A stretch of DNA of 9,943 nucleotides from assembly GCA_030691775.1 (NCBI GenBank), contig JAUYDN010000267.1:1-9943 (forward strand), written 5' to 3'. The stretch is from Dehalococcoidia bacterium. GTDB taxonomy: Bacteria > Chloroflexota > Dehalococcoidia > Dehalococcoidales > Fen-1064. The translations under genes and the position numbers were made by a program. Each line of letters starts with the position of its first letter. Position 1 is the first letter of the stretch. Positions 1-5,781 of this stretch are shown here, piece by piece. Under the pieces are notes generated by a model. The model searched no databases. It saw only the letters and a program-made list of their open reading frames with translations, and was not told where the DNA came from.

Positions 1-330
1 CTGGTGTTCGTGGCACTGCTTACCAACATCCCGGAGCACATTACCGCCGTGACCTTTGCGCGGCGTAACAATATGACGCTCTCGCTGGAAATCGGGATGA
101 CCTCCGCCCTGCAAATCGCTCTCTTTGTCGTGCCGATTCTCGTACTGGTCAGCTCTACCCTGCCCGGTGGTACGCTGAACCTCGTCTTCGGACCGTTTGA
201 GCTGACGGCTGTGCTCATCACCGCGATGATTGCCAACTACATCGGCTCGGATGGAGTGTGCCACTGGTTGGAGGGGGTACAACTTATCGCTGTTTACGCG
301 CTCATCGCCGTGGCTTTTTATTTTCTGTAA
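1..330 (+). CDS. Ca2+/H+ antiporter (CaCA/Cax family), C-terminal fragment
   Basis: The reading frame is open from the first base of the window and ends in TAA, so only the last 109 residues of a larger gene are present. They resemble the C-terminal half of bacterial Cax-type calcium/proton exchangers. A helix carrying the motif TNIPEHITAV, with the Asn and Glu-His expected in the second ion-binding repeat, comes first. Next come the segment RRNNMTLSLEIGMTSALQIA, a hydrophobic helix (about residues 37-55), the family-like segment LVFGPFEL, another helix with IANYIGSDG, and a final helix after the WLEG motif. Such proteins are inner-membrane exchangers that expel Ca2+ at the expense of the proton gradient. 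The usual motif start is GN rather than TN, a minor deviation. Family membership is fairly sure; the exact cation is inferred. Confidence 0.85.
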   Translation: MVFVALLTNIPEHITAVTFARRNNMTLSLEIGMTSALQIALFVVPILVLVSSTLPGGTLNLVFGPFELTAVLITAMIANYIGSDGVCHWLEGVQLIAVYALIAVAFYFL

Positions 331-335
331 ACTGG

Positions 336-365
336 TTGTATTTTCCAGCCGCTATCCAATACAAT
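336..365 (+). promoter_or_regulatory. weak candidate promoter for efp-epmA
   Basis: A TTGTAT (336-341) and a TACAAT (360-365) are separated by 18 nt in the 86-nt spacer before efp. The -10 is good and the -35 poor. It is the best candidate in this spacer, but cotranscription from the upstream antiporter gene is not excluded. Confidence 0.35.
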
Positions 366-416
366 AGTGAAAGTAGCATTAGACACATCGTCATGTAACA
401 GACAGGAGAAACCTGG

Positions 417-983
417 ATGCAAGTCGAAGACGCTCGTAAAGGTACCAAGATACTGCTGGAAGGCATCCCCTATAACATCGAAGATGCCGAGTTCATGAAA
501 CCCGGCAAGGGGCGGGCAATCTACCGCTACCGCTTGCGCAACCTGGTGGATGGCAGTAGTCTGGAACGCACCTACCATTCGGGGGAAAAACTACAGGCAG
601 CCAGTATCTCCACGCACGAGGGACAGTTCCTTTACAGAGAAGGACACCATTACGTTTTCATGCATACGGATACGTTCGAACAATACCTCATCGATGAAAA
701 GATACTGGGCGAGAAACACAACTACCTGAAAGAAGGCATGACGGTAGTGACCATGTTCCTCGAAGACCGTCCTATTGATATTACTTTGCCTATCTTTATC
801 GAAACGGTGGTGACTAAAAGCGATATTGCCACCAGGACGGATACGGTGACCGCACAGATGAAGCGCGCCACGCTGGAGACAGGCATGGAGCTGGATGTCC
901 CCGTCTTTATCAAAGAGGGTGATACAATCAAGGTAGATACCCGCACCGGCAACTACGTGGAACGTGTTGTTACCAGGAAATAG
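417..983 (+). CDS. efp: translation elongation factor P (EF-P)
   Basis: The 188-residue protein has the normal EF-P length and three-domain layout: an N-terminal KOW-like domain (about 1-62), then two OB-fold domains (about 65-127 and 130-188). The C-terminus has the signature VDTRTGNYVERV. EF-P binds stalled ribosomes between the P and E sites and stimulates peptide bond formation at consecutive prolines. The tip loop reads MKPGKGRA, placing the modifiable lysine at K31, equivalent to E. coli K34. An AGGAG (404-408) lies 8 nt before the ATG and fixes the start. The stop is 3 nt before epmA, whose product is the enzyme family that aminoacylates this lysine. This context supports the beta-lysyl type of EF-P rather than the rhamnosylated arginine type. 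Identity is very secure; the modification is inferred. Confidence 0.97.
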   Translation: MQVEDARKGTKILLEGIPYNIEDAEFMKPGKGRAIYRYRLRNLVDGSSLERTYHSGEKLQAASISTHEGQFLYREGHHYVFMHTDTFEQYLIDEKILGEKHNYLKEGMTVVTMFLEDRPIDITLPIFIETVVTKSDIATRTDTVTAQMKRATLETGMELDVPVFIKEGDTIKVDTRTGNYVERVVTRK

Positions 984-986
984 CCG

Positions 987-1913
987 ATGACCGGCGAAGA
1001 GCGGCGATTAGAACGGCTCAAGCCCAACCTGGAACGCCGGGCGCTCATCCATCAAATCACACGCCGGTTTTTTGATACCCGCGGGTTCTTTGAAGTAGAT
1101 ACGCCGGTCCGTAGTCCGGCAATCGCCCCGGAAAAAGAAATTATCCCATTCGATTCCGAAGGCTGGTTACTGACCACTTCTCCCGAGCTCTATATGAAAC
1201 GTCTGCTTGCCGCAGGATATAGCAATATCTATCAGCTCAGCCACTGTTTCCGTAAAAGTGAGCGCGGCCGCCTGCACAACCCCGAATTTACCCTGCTGGA
1301 ATGGTACCGTGCCTTTAAAGACTATACCGAGATGATAACAGATACAGAGCAGTTGGTGCTGTTTATCAGCCAGGAGCTTGGCTATGGAAATGTCCTCCGG
1401 TATCAGGGCAAAACCATCGACCTCAAGCCCCCCTGGTCGCGAATCACGATACAGGAGCTTTACAAACAGCTTGCCGGCTGGGACCCGGTAAATGAGCCCG
1501 ACCCGGTTAGCTTCGACCTGGATATGGTCACCAAAATCATTCCCCACCTCAACCCCCACCGCCCCACCGTAATGCTGGATTACCCCGCTGCGACTGCCTC
1601 GCTGGCGCGGTTAAAGCCCGGAAACCCGCTCGTGGCAGAACGTGCCGAAGTATTTATCGGCGGGCTGGAACTGGCAAACGGCTACAGTGAGCTGAACAAC
1701 CGGCAAGAGCAGGAAGCTCGTTTCCGCAAGGAAATCGAGCACATCCGGCTGGAGCAAAAACGCGTGGCGCCCCTCCCGGATAAGTTCCTGACAGCACTGG
1801 AACGCATGCCACAGTGCGCAGGTATGGCACTCGGGATGGACCGGCTGGTGATGCTGTTCTGTGATGCGGCCAGCATCGATGAAGTGATACCCTTTAGTGT
1901 GGATACAGCTTGA
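987..1913 (+). CDS. epmA: EF-P--(R)-beta-lysine ligase EpmA (GenX/PoxA, class II LysRS paralogue)
   Basis: This 308-residue protein is the catalytic core of a class II lysyl-tRNA synthetase without the N-terminal anticodon-binding OB domain, as expected for EpmA (325 residues in E. coli). Motif 2 is visible as FRKSERGRLHNPEF (88-101) followed by TLLEWYR. The segment LELANGYSEL (227-236) and motif 3 GMALGMDRLVML (279-290) are also present. Family knowledge: EpmA activates (R)-beta-lysine with ATP and attaches it to the tip lysine of EF-P. In motif 3, A281 corresponds to the alanine that distinguishes EpmA from the glycine of true LysRS (A298 in E. coli), which favours beta-lysine over alpha-lysine. 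The ATG lies 3 nt after the efp stop, with an AGGA inside the efp end, so the two genes form one operon. No EpmB aminomutase or EpmC hydroxylase is encoded in this window. Confidence 0.94.
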   Translation: MTGEERRLERLKPNLERRALIHQITRRFFDTRGFFEVDTPVRSPAIAPEKEIIPFDSEGWLLTTSPELYMKRLLAAGYSNIYQLSHCFRKSERGRLHNPEFTLLEWYRAFKDYTEMITDTEQLVLFISQELGYGNVLRYQGKTIDLKPPWSRITIQELYKQLAGWDPVNEPDPVSFDLDMVTKIIPHLNPHRPTVMLDYPAATASLARLKPGNPLVAERAEVFIGGLELANGYSELNNRQEQEARFRKEIEHIRLEQKRVAPLPDKFLTALERMPQCAGMALGMDRLVMLFCDAASIDEVIPFSVDTA

Positions 1914-2040
1914 GACTAATGTAGTGTCTCCGAAATAACTTGACAAATACACATGGAGTGTGGTGCCACGGACGAAATATGAAAATGATGGATGTGCAAA
2001 GGGTGGGAAAGCAAGATGACTGCCAACTTGCACAAGGGAG

Positions 2041-2066
2041 TTGAGAGAGGCGTCAGCCCCTCTCAA
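2041..2066. repeat. stem-loop in the epmA-pcm spacer
   Basis: TTGAGAGAGG (2041-2050) pairs with CCCCTCTCAA (2057-2066) at 9 of 10 positions around a 6-nt loop. No T tract follows on either strand, so it is not a clean intrinsic terminator. It may form part of the composite repeat, or cap transcripts running out of epmA. Confidence 0.5.
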
Positions 2067-2088
2067 AATAGTTCTTCCCCTTCTCTGC

Positions 2089-2307
2089 GGAGGCTGTTAA
2101 AAAAATTTCCTGATACGGTTTTCATGATTTACTATTCTTTAATGACCCCCTGTCATTCCGTACTTGATACGGAATCCAGGAAACAACAGTGAAAATTCAT
2201 TGGCATACGATACTGGATTCCAGCCTTCGCTGGAATGACAAAGGTATTAGCCGCAGAGCAATTATCATAAACCCAAACAAAAATAGCCTCATTTTTTAAC
2301 AGCCTCC
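2089..2307. mobile_element. MITE-like insertion with 16-bp terminal inverted repeats
   Basis: GGAGGCTGTTAAAAAA at 2089-2104 is perfectly repeated in inverted orientation at 2292-2307, giving a 219-bp element without a transposase. It sits inside another palindrome: CCCCTTCTC (2077-2085) is left of it and GAGAAGGGG (2312-2320) is right of it. They would form one continuous GC-rich hairpin if the element were removed. The flanks TGCGG (2086-2090) and CGCGG (2308-2312) could be a degenerate target duplication, but they overlap the arm ends, so the exact borders are uncertain. The element carries two copies of a smaller palindromic repeat (2151-2240). Confidence 0.6.
2151..2240. repeat. inverted pair of TGTCATTCC/GGAATCCAG palindromic repeats
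   Basis: The left copy (2151-2180) begins TGTCATTCC and ends GGAATCCAGG. Its perfect 8-bp stem is ATTCCGTA/TACGGAAT around a 5-nt loop. The right copy (2211-2240) is the same unit in reverse, with stem ATTCCAGC/GCTGGAAT around a 4-nt loop. The outer arms are identical while the stem interior differs with both strands changed together. A third copy lies at 9701-9753. This family is a known source of false reading frames containing VIPAKAGIQ, and such a frame occurs here on the minus strand. The 90-bp unit behaves like a doublet of REP-type repeats. Confidence 0.75.
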
Positions 2308-2522
2308 CGCGGAGAAGGGGCAAGGCTTGCCCTGAGCTTGCCGAATGGGGGATGAGGCGCTGTGTAAGAACTGGCATCTTTTACCTGTACTTGGCCAGGT
2401 ACAAGTATTCAGAATTGTAAAGCTGTTATTGAGACACTCCATTAGCTTAAAAGTTAAAGGTTAAAACTCAAAACCATATTACTGATAACTACCAGTCGAC
2501 GGGCATATCAGGTTGGCGTTTT

Positions 2523-3155
2523 TTATTCCCAGGCGCCTTTTCCAATCAACGGTACGAACCGGCACATATCCAGGTGCTCCACGTGGGTACCCGTTTTCAA
2601 CCTGGTCACCTTCACCAATTCCTGGTTGTCCCGCGAGCCTACCGGAATCACCATCCGGCCGCCAACAGCCAGCTGGGCTACGAGGTCGTCCGGCACACAG
2701 GGAGCCCCGGCGGTGGCGATGATAGCGTCGTACGGTGCACCGCTCTTCCAGCCGAGCGTCTCCTCGGCGGTGTGTACCTCCACGTTACCGTAGCCGAGGA
2801 TATCCAGGACAACTCTGGCTTTTTCCGCCAGCGCCGCGATACGTTCAGTGCTTACGATATACCGTGCCAGCTCTGCCAGAATCGCTGTCTGATAGCCGCT
2901 TCCTGTACCGATTTCAAGCACTTTCTCGTTACCCGTTAGCTCCAGGTATTGAGTCATCAGTGCTACGATATAGGGTTGGGAAATAGTCTGGTCGCCGCCG
3001 ATGGGTAAAGGCCGGTCCTCGTAGGCATATACCTGAACATCGGGGGGAATAAATACGTGACGCGGAACCCGCGCCATTACGGAGAGCACCCGTTTATCTG
3101 TGATTTCCCTGGCGAGGGAACCGATAAGCTTCGCCCTGGCGGTATCAAAGTCCAT
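2523..3155 (-). CDS. pcm: protein-L-isoaspartate O-methyltransferase
   Basis: The 210-residue cytosolic enzyme transfers a methyl group from S-adenosylmethionine to isoaspartyl residues in aged proteins, starting their repair to aspartate. Diagnostic segments are present in order: RVPRHVFIP (29-37), the substrate-binding GDQTISQPYIVALMTQ (54-69) with the conserved serine S59, the SAM-binding motif VLEIGTGSGYQTAIL (79-93), YDAIIATAGAP in the middle, GGRMVIPVG, and the C-terminal FVPLIGKGAW. The length matches bacterial Pcm. An AGGA lies 9 nt before the ATG, overlapping the end of the preceding small gene 14 nt away. It is therefore probably the last gene of the xer - small protein - pcm operon. 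No clear intrinsic terminator follows; transcription runs toward the repeat region. Confidence 0.95.
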   Translation of the reverse strand: MDFDTARAKLIGSLAREITDKRVLSVMARVPRHVFIPPDVQVYAYEDRPLPIGGDQTISQPYIVALMTQYLELTGNEKVLEIGTGSGYQTAILAELARYIVSTERIAALAEKARVVLDILGYGNVEVHTAEETLGWKSGAPYDAIIATAGAPCVPDDLVAQLAVGGRMVIPVGSRDNQELVKVTRLKTGTHVEHLDMCRFVPLIGKGAWE

Positions 3156-3169
3156 CGGGGAAAATCCTG

Positions 3170-3445
3170 CTAACGGAGAGCAAAGTAAAGCGCAACGATT
3201 GCCGCCATGATGACCGCGGTAACCACCGCGATTACCTTGAGCTCGGTCTTCACATAATCGAGTTGGGGAAGCGGCATCGCTTTGGCGCCGGTTATATGTC
3301 TTGGTGCCAGGTGCGCCGGAGCTGTTTTTGTGGTTGCGGTTGCTACGGTTGTAGCAGTTTGCGTGCTAGCTTTGGCTATAGCCTGCGGCGATACCTTCGG
3401 TCTATGCCCGGAATGCCGTGACTTCCGATGCTTGGATTTAGGCAT
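3170..3445 (-). CDS. small basic single-pass membrane protein, function unknown
   Basis: I do not recognise a family for this 91-residue protein. The N-terminus (MPKSKHRKSRHSGHRPK) is very basic and His-rich. Residues 20-50 are low-complexity Ala/Thr, probably disordered, and residues 70-90 form one hydrophobic helix (VIAVVTAVIMAAIVALYFAL). The likely topology is a tail-anchored protein with its basic N-terminus in the cytoplasm, where it could contact nucleic acid or ribosomes; this is inference from composition only. An AGGT lies 11 nt before the ATG. It sits between the xer gene (22-nt gap) and pcm (14-nt gap), and the pcm ribosome-binding site touches its stop codon. That tight packing argues that it is a real gene. 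Confidence 0.7.
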   Translation of the reverse strand: MPKSKHRKSRHSGHRPKVSPQAIAKASTQTATTVATATTKTAPAHLAPRHITGAKAMPLPQLDYVKTELKVIAVVTAVIMAAIVALYFALR

Positions 3446-3467
3446 GTGAAGTAATTACCTTTCTGGA

Positions 3468-4379
3468 CTATTTCGCCCTGGGATGGGCTTTCTGGTATGT
3501 GCGGCGGACATGCTCACTAGTGAGGTGAGTATAGATCTGCGTTGTAGATATATTAGCATGTCCCAGCAGTTCCTGCACAGCCCTCAGGTCTGCGCCGCCG
3601 CTGAGCATATGCGTGGCGAAACTGTGGCGCAGTGTGTGCGGCGTTACTGGAATGGTAATACCCGCCAGGCGGGCGTATTGCTTGAGTATCTGCCAGAACC
3701 CCTGCCGGGTCAGACGCTCTCCGCGCCGGTTCAAGAACAGGGCTTTTTCTTCCCGCCGGCGCAGGAGACGGGGGCGCGCGTCCCTGATGTAATCCTCAAC
3801 CGACTTTGCCGCCTGCGGGTAGATGGGAATGATGCGTTCTTTGCGTCCTTTGCCAAAACATCGCACCTCGCCGCCCGCGATATTCACATCGTCAACGTTA
3901 AGGGACATCAGTTCGCTTACCCGCATACCGCTGGCGTAGAGCAATTGCAGCATGGCTTCGTCTCGCCTTGCTTCTGGAGTATTATGCTTCAATGGTTGTT
4001 CGAGTAGTACCCGCACCTGCGTAATGGAAATCGGCTTGGGCAACGACCTGCCTACGCTGAGCGATTCCAGGTTGTGTGTGGGGTCTTCCCGGATAATCTC
4101 CTCTGCGGTTAGAAACTTGAAGAAAGAACGCGCCGCTGCCAGTTTGCGCGCCCGGGTGGTTGGCGCGTAACACTTCTCCTGCAAATTGAGAAGGAAATGC
4201 ATTATTGCATCGCGGTCGATGTTCGCCCAGGATGGCATAGTACCTTTTTCACGGGCTTCCTGTTCAAAGAACGTTGTCATCTGGTTCAGGTCGTTCTGAT
4301 AAGCAAAGAAAGTGTTTTCTGCCAGGCCTTTCTCTGCCTTTAAGTACACTAGAAATTTCCCCATGTCCTCTCTCACCAC
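3468..4379 (-). CDS. XerC/XerD-type tyrosine recombinase
   Basis: The protein of about 300 residues has the normal Xer length: an N-terminal SAM-like core-binding domain (about 5-90) and a C-terminal catalytic domain (about 112-295). All active-site residues are visible: R153 in ASGMRVSEL, K177 in FGKGRKER, H248 and R251 in HTLRHSF, H274 in LLGHANIS, and the nucleophile Y283 in QIYTHL. Xer recombinases resolve chromosome dimers at dif, usually with FtsK. The close match in size and the housekeeping neighbours favour this over a phage integrase, but C versus D cannot be decided and no dif-like site was recognised here. The start is uncertain. The upstream GGAGG is 3 nt from GTG 4379, 6 nt from GTG 4376 and 18 nt from ATG 4364. 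GTG 4376 fits best, which would remove one residue. Confidence 0.92.
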   Translation of the reverse strand: MVREDMGKFLVYLKAEKGLAENTFFAYQNDLNQMTTFFEQEAREKGTMPSWANIDRDAIMHFLLNLQEKCYAPTTRARKLAAARSFFKFLTAEEIIREDPTHNLESLSVGRSLPKPISITQVRVLLEQPLKHNTPEARRDEAMLQLLYASGMRVSELMSLNVDDVNIAGGEVRCFGKGRKERIIPIYPQAAKSVEDYIRDARPRLLRRREEKALFLNRRGERLTRQGFWQILKQYARLAGITIPVTPHTLRHSFATHMLSGGADLRAVQELLGHANISTTQIYTHLTSEHVRRTYQKAHPRAK

Positions 4380-4390
4380 AGTCCTCCCCC

Positions 4391-4412
4391 GATGACATAT
4401 CCTTATGTCATC
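4391..4412. promoter_or_regulatory. perfect 22-bp dyad at the xer transcript start
   Basis: GATGACATA (4391-4399) and TATGTCATC (4404-4412) are perfect inverted repeats around TCCT. The dyad lies just downstream of the -10 element and directly before the GGGGGAGG ribosome-binding site of the xer gene. It would occupy the first 20 or so bases of the mRNA. It can be an operator or a 5' hairpin that protects the message or gates translation. Confidence 0.7.
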
Positions 4413-4419
4413 TATTCTG

Positions 4420-4448
4420 ATTATATTTTAACATAATCGAAAATCAAA
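4420..4448 (-). promoter_or_regulatory. promoter of the xer - small protein - pcm operon
   Basis: A perfect TATAAT (4425 to 4420) is preceded, after 17 nt, by TTTGAT (4448 to 4443); a shifted TTGATT with 16 nt is equally possible. The region is AT-rich. The predicted start point, about 4413, falls at the edge of the 22-bp dyad. Confidence 0.65.
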
Positions 4449-4498
4449 TAACACGTTGGTCGTCCAGAGGGTTATTAAACTGAATCCGCATCAGAGGT

Positions 4499-4539
4499 AA
4501 AAAGAGGATAAGAACCGACCAGCCAGTTAGCCGGGGTCG
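4499..4539 (-). terminator. candidate terminator of corA
   Basis: Immediately after the corA stop, the minus strand can fold CGA-CC bulge-CCGGCT/AACT/GGCTGG-TCG (4539 to 4516), a 9-bp stem with two G-T pairs. It is followed by GTTCTTATCCTCTTTTT. The T tract is interrupted, so termination may be partial. Confidence 0.45.
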
Positions 4540-5523
4540 CTAAATCCAGCGCCGCTTGCGGAAATACCATAGCATCGCACCTGTCATCGCACCCATTAAC
4601 CCGATGAGTACCCAGAAACTCACCGTGTTTCCCGGAGTTTGGCCCCCCGGTAGGAACACGTTCATGCCATAGATGCTGGATACAATGAGGAAAGGCATAA
4701 GGATGGTGGTAAACACAGTCAGGATACGCATAACCCGGTTAAGGCGGTCGGTGCTGAGTATATAATCGGTATCTTTATAAACCTCGATGATTTCTTTAAC
4801 TTCATCCAGCGTATCCCAGATTTTATTCAGATGGTCCATCACATCGCCAAAATAGACTTCCAGGTCGGCAGTGGCAAAACGGTGCAGTTTCGACTCCAGC
4901 TCACCGATAACACTGCGCAGGGGCCAGATGATACGGCGCTGGGCGATAACATCCCGCCGCAGGTTCGCCAGTTCGATTGCCGCTTCAATATTCTCATCGA
5001 AGACAGCATTCTCCACGGCATCCGCCCAACCCAGAATCCTATCGAGGATGGTGAAACAGCGGTCGACAAGCACATCGATAATCCGGTACGCGAGGAAAGA
5101 CGACCCCTTGCTCATGTTCTCCTGCAACGCCGTGTCACTACTTTTACAGTTCTGGAAAAGCTCGCGCAGGAGCCTGAGCTCACCGCTGTGCAAGGTTACC
5201 ACGTAGTTCTTACCGACGAAGATGGAGACCTGTGTGGCAGTGGTGACCTGCGTCTCACGGTGCCATATGGGGAAATGCAGAACGATGAACACATAGTCTT
5301 CGTATTCATCGATTTTAGGGCGCTGGATGCGGCTCAGGGTATCATCGAGGTCGAGGGCATGGAAAGGATAGTGTTGTGCCAGGTATTCGGTCTCCTGCTG
5401 GGTGGGCTTTTCGATGTTCACCCACGTCAGGTCACCCCAGACAACCGATTCGATATTCAACTTCGGTTCCTGGTTCTTTACCGGGGTTATTGCCACAGAT
5501 TGCACGGTTGGTTTCTGCGGCAT
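4540..5523 (-). CDS. corA: CorA-family divalent metal ion transporter
   Basis: The 327-residue protein belongs to the CorA/2-TM-GxN family. A long cytoplasmic N-terminal domain (about 1-255) with acidic and helical segments is followed by two transmembrane helices (about 263-285 and 302-321). The family signature YGMN (285-288) sits at the end of the first helix, and the short loop and second helix are followed by a basic tail (RKRRWI). Members form pentameric channels that admit Mg2+, sometimes Co2+, Ni2+ or Zn2+. Here the loop reads GMNVFLPGG, without the Glu-rich MPEL loop of E. coli CorA, so the preferred ion is uncertain. AAGGAG lies 7 nt before the ATG. The gene has its own promoter and probable terminator, so it is likely monocistronic. 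Confidence 0.92.
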   Translation of the reverse strand: MPQKPTVQSVAITPVKNQEPKLNIESVVWGDLTWVNIEKPTQQETEYLAQHYPFHALDLDDTLSRIQRPKIDEYEDYVFIVLHFPIWHRETQVTTATQVSIFVGKNYVVTLHSGELRLLRELFQNCKSSDTALQENMSKGSSFLAYRIIDVLVDRCFTILDRILGWADAVENAVFDENIEAAIELANLRRDVIAQRRIIWPLRSVIGELESKLHRFATADLEVYFGDVMDHLNKIWDTLDEVKEIIEVYKDTDYILSTDRLNRVMRILTVFTTILMPFLIVSSIYGMNVFLPGGQTPGNTVSFWVLIGLMGAMTGAMLWYFRKRRWI

Positions 5524-5548
5524 AGTCCGACTCCTTGTCCATTAGAAC

Positions 5549-5576
5549 CTTATAATAATAGCACAACCACTTTCAA
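5549..5576 (-). promoter_or_regulatory. promoter of corA
   Basis: On the minus strand, TTGAAA (5576 to 5571) and TATAAG (5554 to 5549) are separated by 16 nt. Each matches the sigma70 consensus in five of six positions. The -10 is about 25 nt before the corA start codon. Confidence 0.65.
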
Positions 5577-5629
5577 GATTTAAGACGATTTTAGTGCCGG
5601 GAGGTAAAGAAAAAGTAACAAACACATGG

Positions 5630-5702
5630 AAAAATAAAGGTCAGGCATCTTTTTATCCACGCTGTAAAATCAGCCTGGATTCCAAAGGCACGCCCGACCT
5701 TT
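5630..5702 (-). terminator. candidate terminator with long loop, upstream of corA
   Basis: Read on the minus strand, AAAGGTCGGGC (5702 to 5692) and GCCTGACCTTT (5646 to 5636) can form an 11-bp stem with one G-T pair, enclosing 45 nt, and are followed by ATTTTT. The loop holds a small GCTG/CAGC hairpin and a 10-base CCTGGATTCC (5674-5683) identical to one arm of the dispersed palindromic repeat. It would end transcripts of the 70-residue gene. The large loop makes the call moderate. Confidence 0.4.
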
Positions 5703-5723
5703 TCGATTCAGCACACTTCATCG

Positions 5724-5762
5724 ACCGGGCAATGGCTCTCAATACCTGAGTATCATCCCGGT
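5724..5762. other. stem-loop of unknown role, 3' of the 70-residue gene
   Basis: ACCGGG (5724-5729) pairs with CCCGGT (5757-5762). Inside it, CTCA (5738-5741) pairs with TGAG (5747-5750), leaving an asymmetric internal loop. No T tract follows. It lies 20 nt after the stop of the minus-strand gene, so it could be a 3' UTR structure. Confidence 0.4.
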
Positions 5763-5781
5763 GCCGTTGTCTCGCCCTGGT

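Larger units (their letters stand above)
1916..2445. repeat. composite non-coding repeat bounded by 15-bp inverted arms
   Basis: The spacer between the convergent epmA and pcm genes contains no credible gene. It is bounded by CTAATGTAGTGTCTC (1916-1930) and, in reverse complement, CTAATGGAGTGTCTC (2431-2445), identical in 14 of 15 positions. A related AATAAC lies just inside each arm. The left arm starts 3 nt after the epmA stop. Inside are several further inverted repeats listed separately, a stretch CAAGGCTTGCCCTGAGCTTG (2321-2340) that resembles a widespread bacterial intergenic repeat, and an imperfect 24-bp palindrome at 2383-2406. No transposase is present, so this would be a non-autonomous or decayed element if it is mobile at all. 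The remaining spacer 2446-2522 is AT-rich and I see nothing definite in it. Confidence 0.6.

Noticed and set aside
987..1913. truncated lysyl-tRNA synthetase pseudogene
   Set aside because: Missing the OB domain is normal for EpmA; motifs are intact, length fits and efp is the neighbour.
1611..2066. 151-residue minus-strand frame overlapping the end of epmA
   Set aside because: About two thirds is antisense to the well-supported epmA gene and the rest lies in repeats.
1992..2192. 66-residue plus-strand frame in the epmA-pcm spacer
   Set aside because: It runs through the hairpin, the MITE arm and a palindrome, has no clear ribosome-binding site and no recognisable protein pattern.
2153..2377. 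74-residue minus-strand frame containing VIPAKAGIQ
   Set aside because: The string is the translation of the palindromic repeat family, a frequent false gene call; there is no good start signal and it spans the repeat nest.
2041..2445. CRISPR array
   Set aside because: The repeats are inverted and nested, not direct repeats with regular spacers, and no cas genes are present.
3468..4379. phage or island integrase marking a mobile region
   Set aside because: Size and motifs fit housekeeping Xer, the neighbours are ordinary genes, and no attachment-site repeats were seen near the tRNA or the gene.
4380..4539. dif recombination site beside the xer gene
   Set aside because: No sequence with the usual two 11-bp half-sites around a 6-bp centre was recognised; the dyad at 4391-4412 has a different geometry and promoter position.
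4831..5583. 250-residue plus-strand frame opposite corA
   Set aside because: It is antisense to a secure CorA gene with clear motifs; it would also cross the corA promoter.
5524..5781. metal-sensing (Mg2+ or Mn2+) riboswitch before corA
   Set aside because: The corA promoter at 5549-5576 leaves only a very short leader, and the structured part lies upstream of it, so it is not in the corA mRNA from that promoter.
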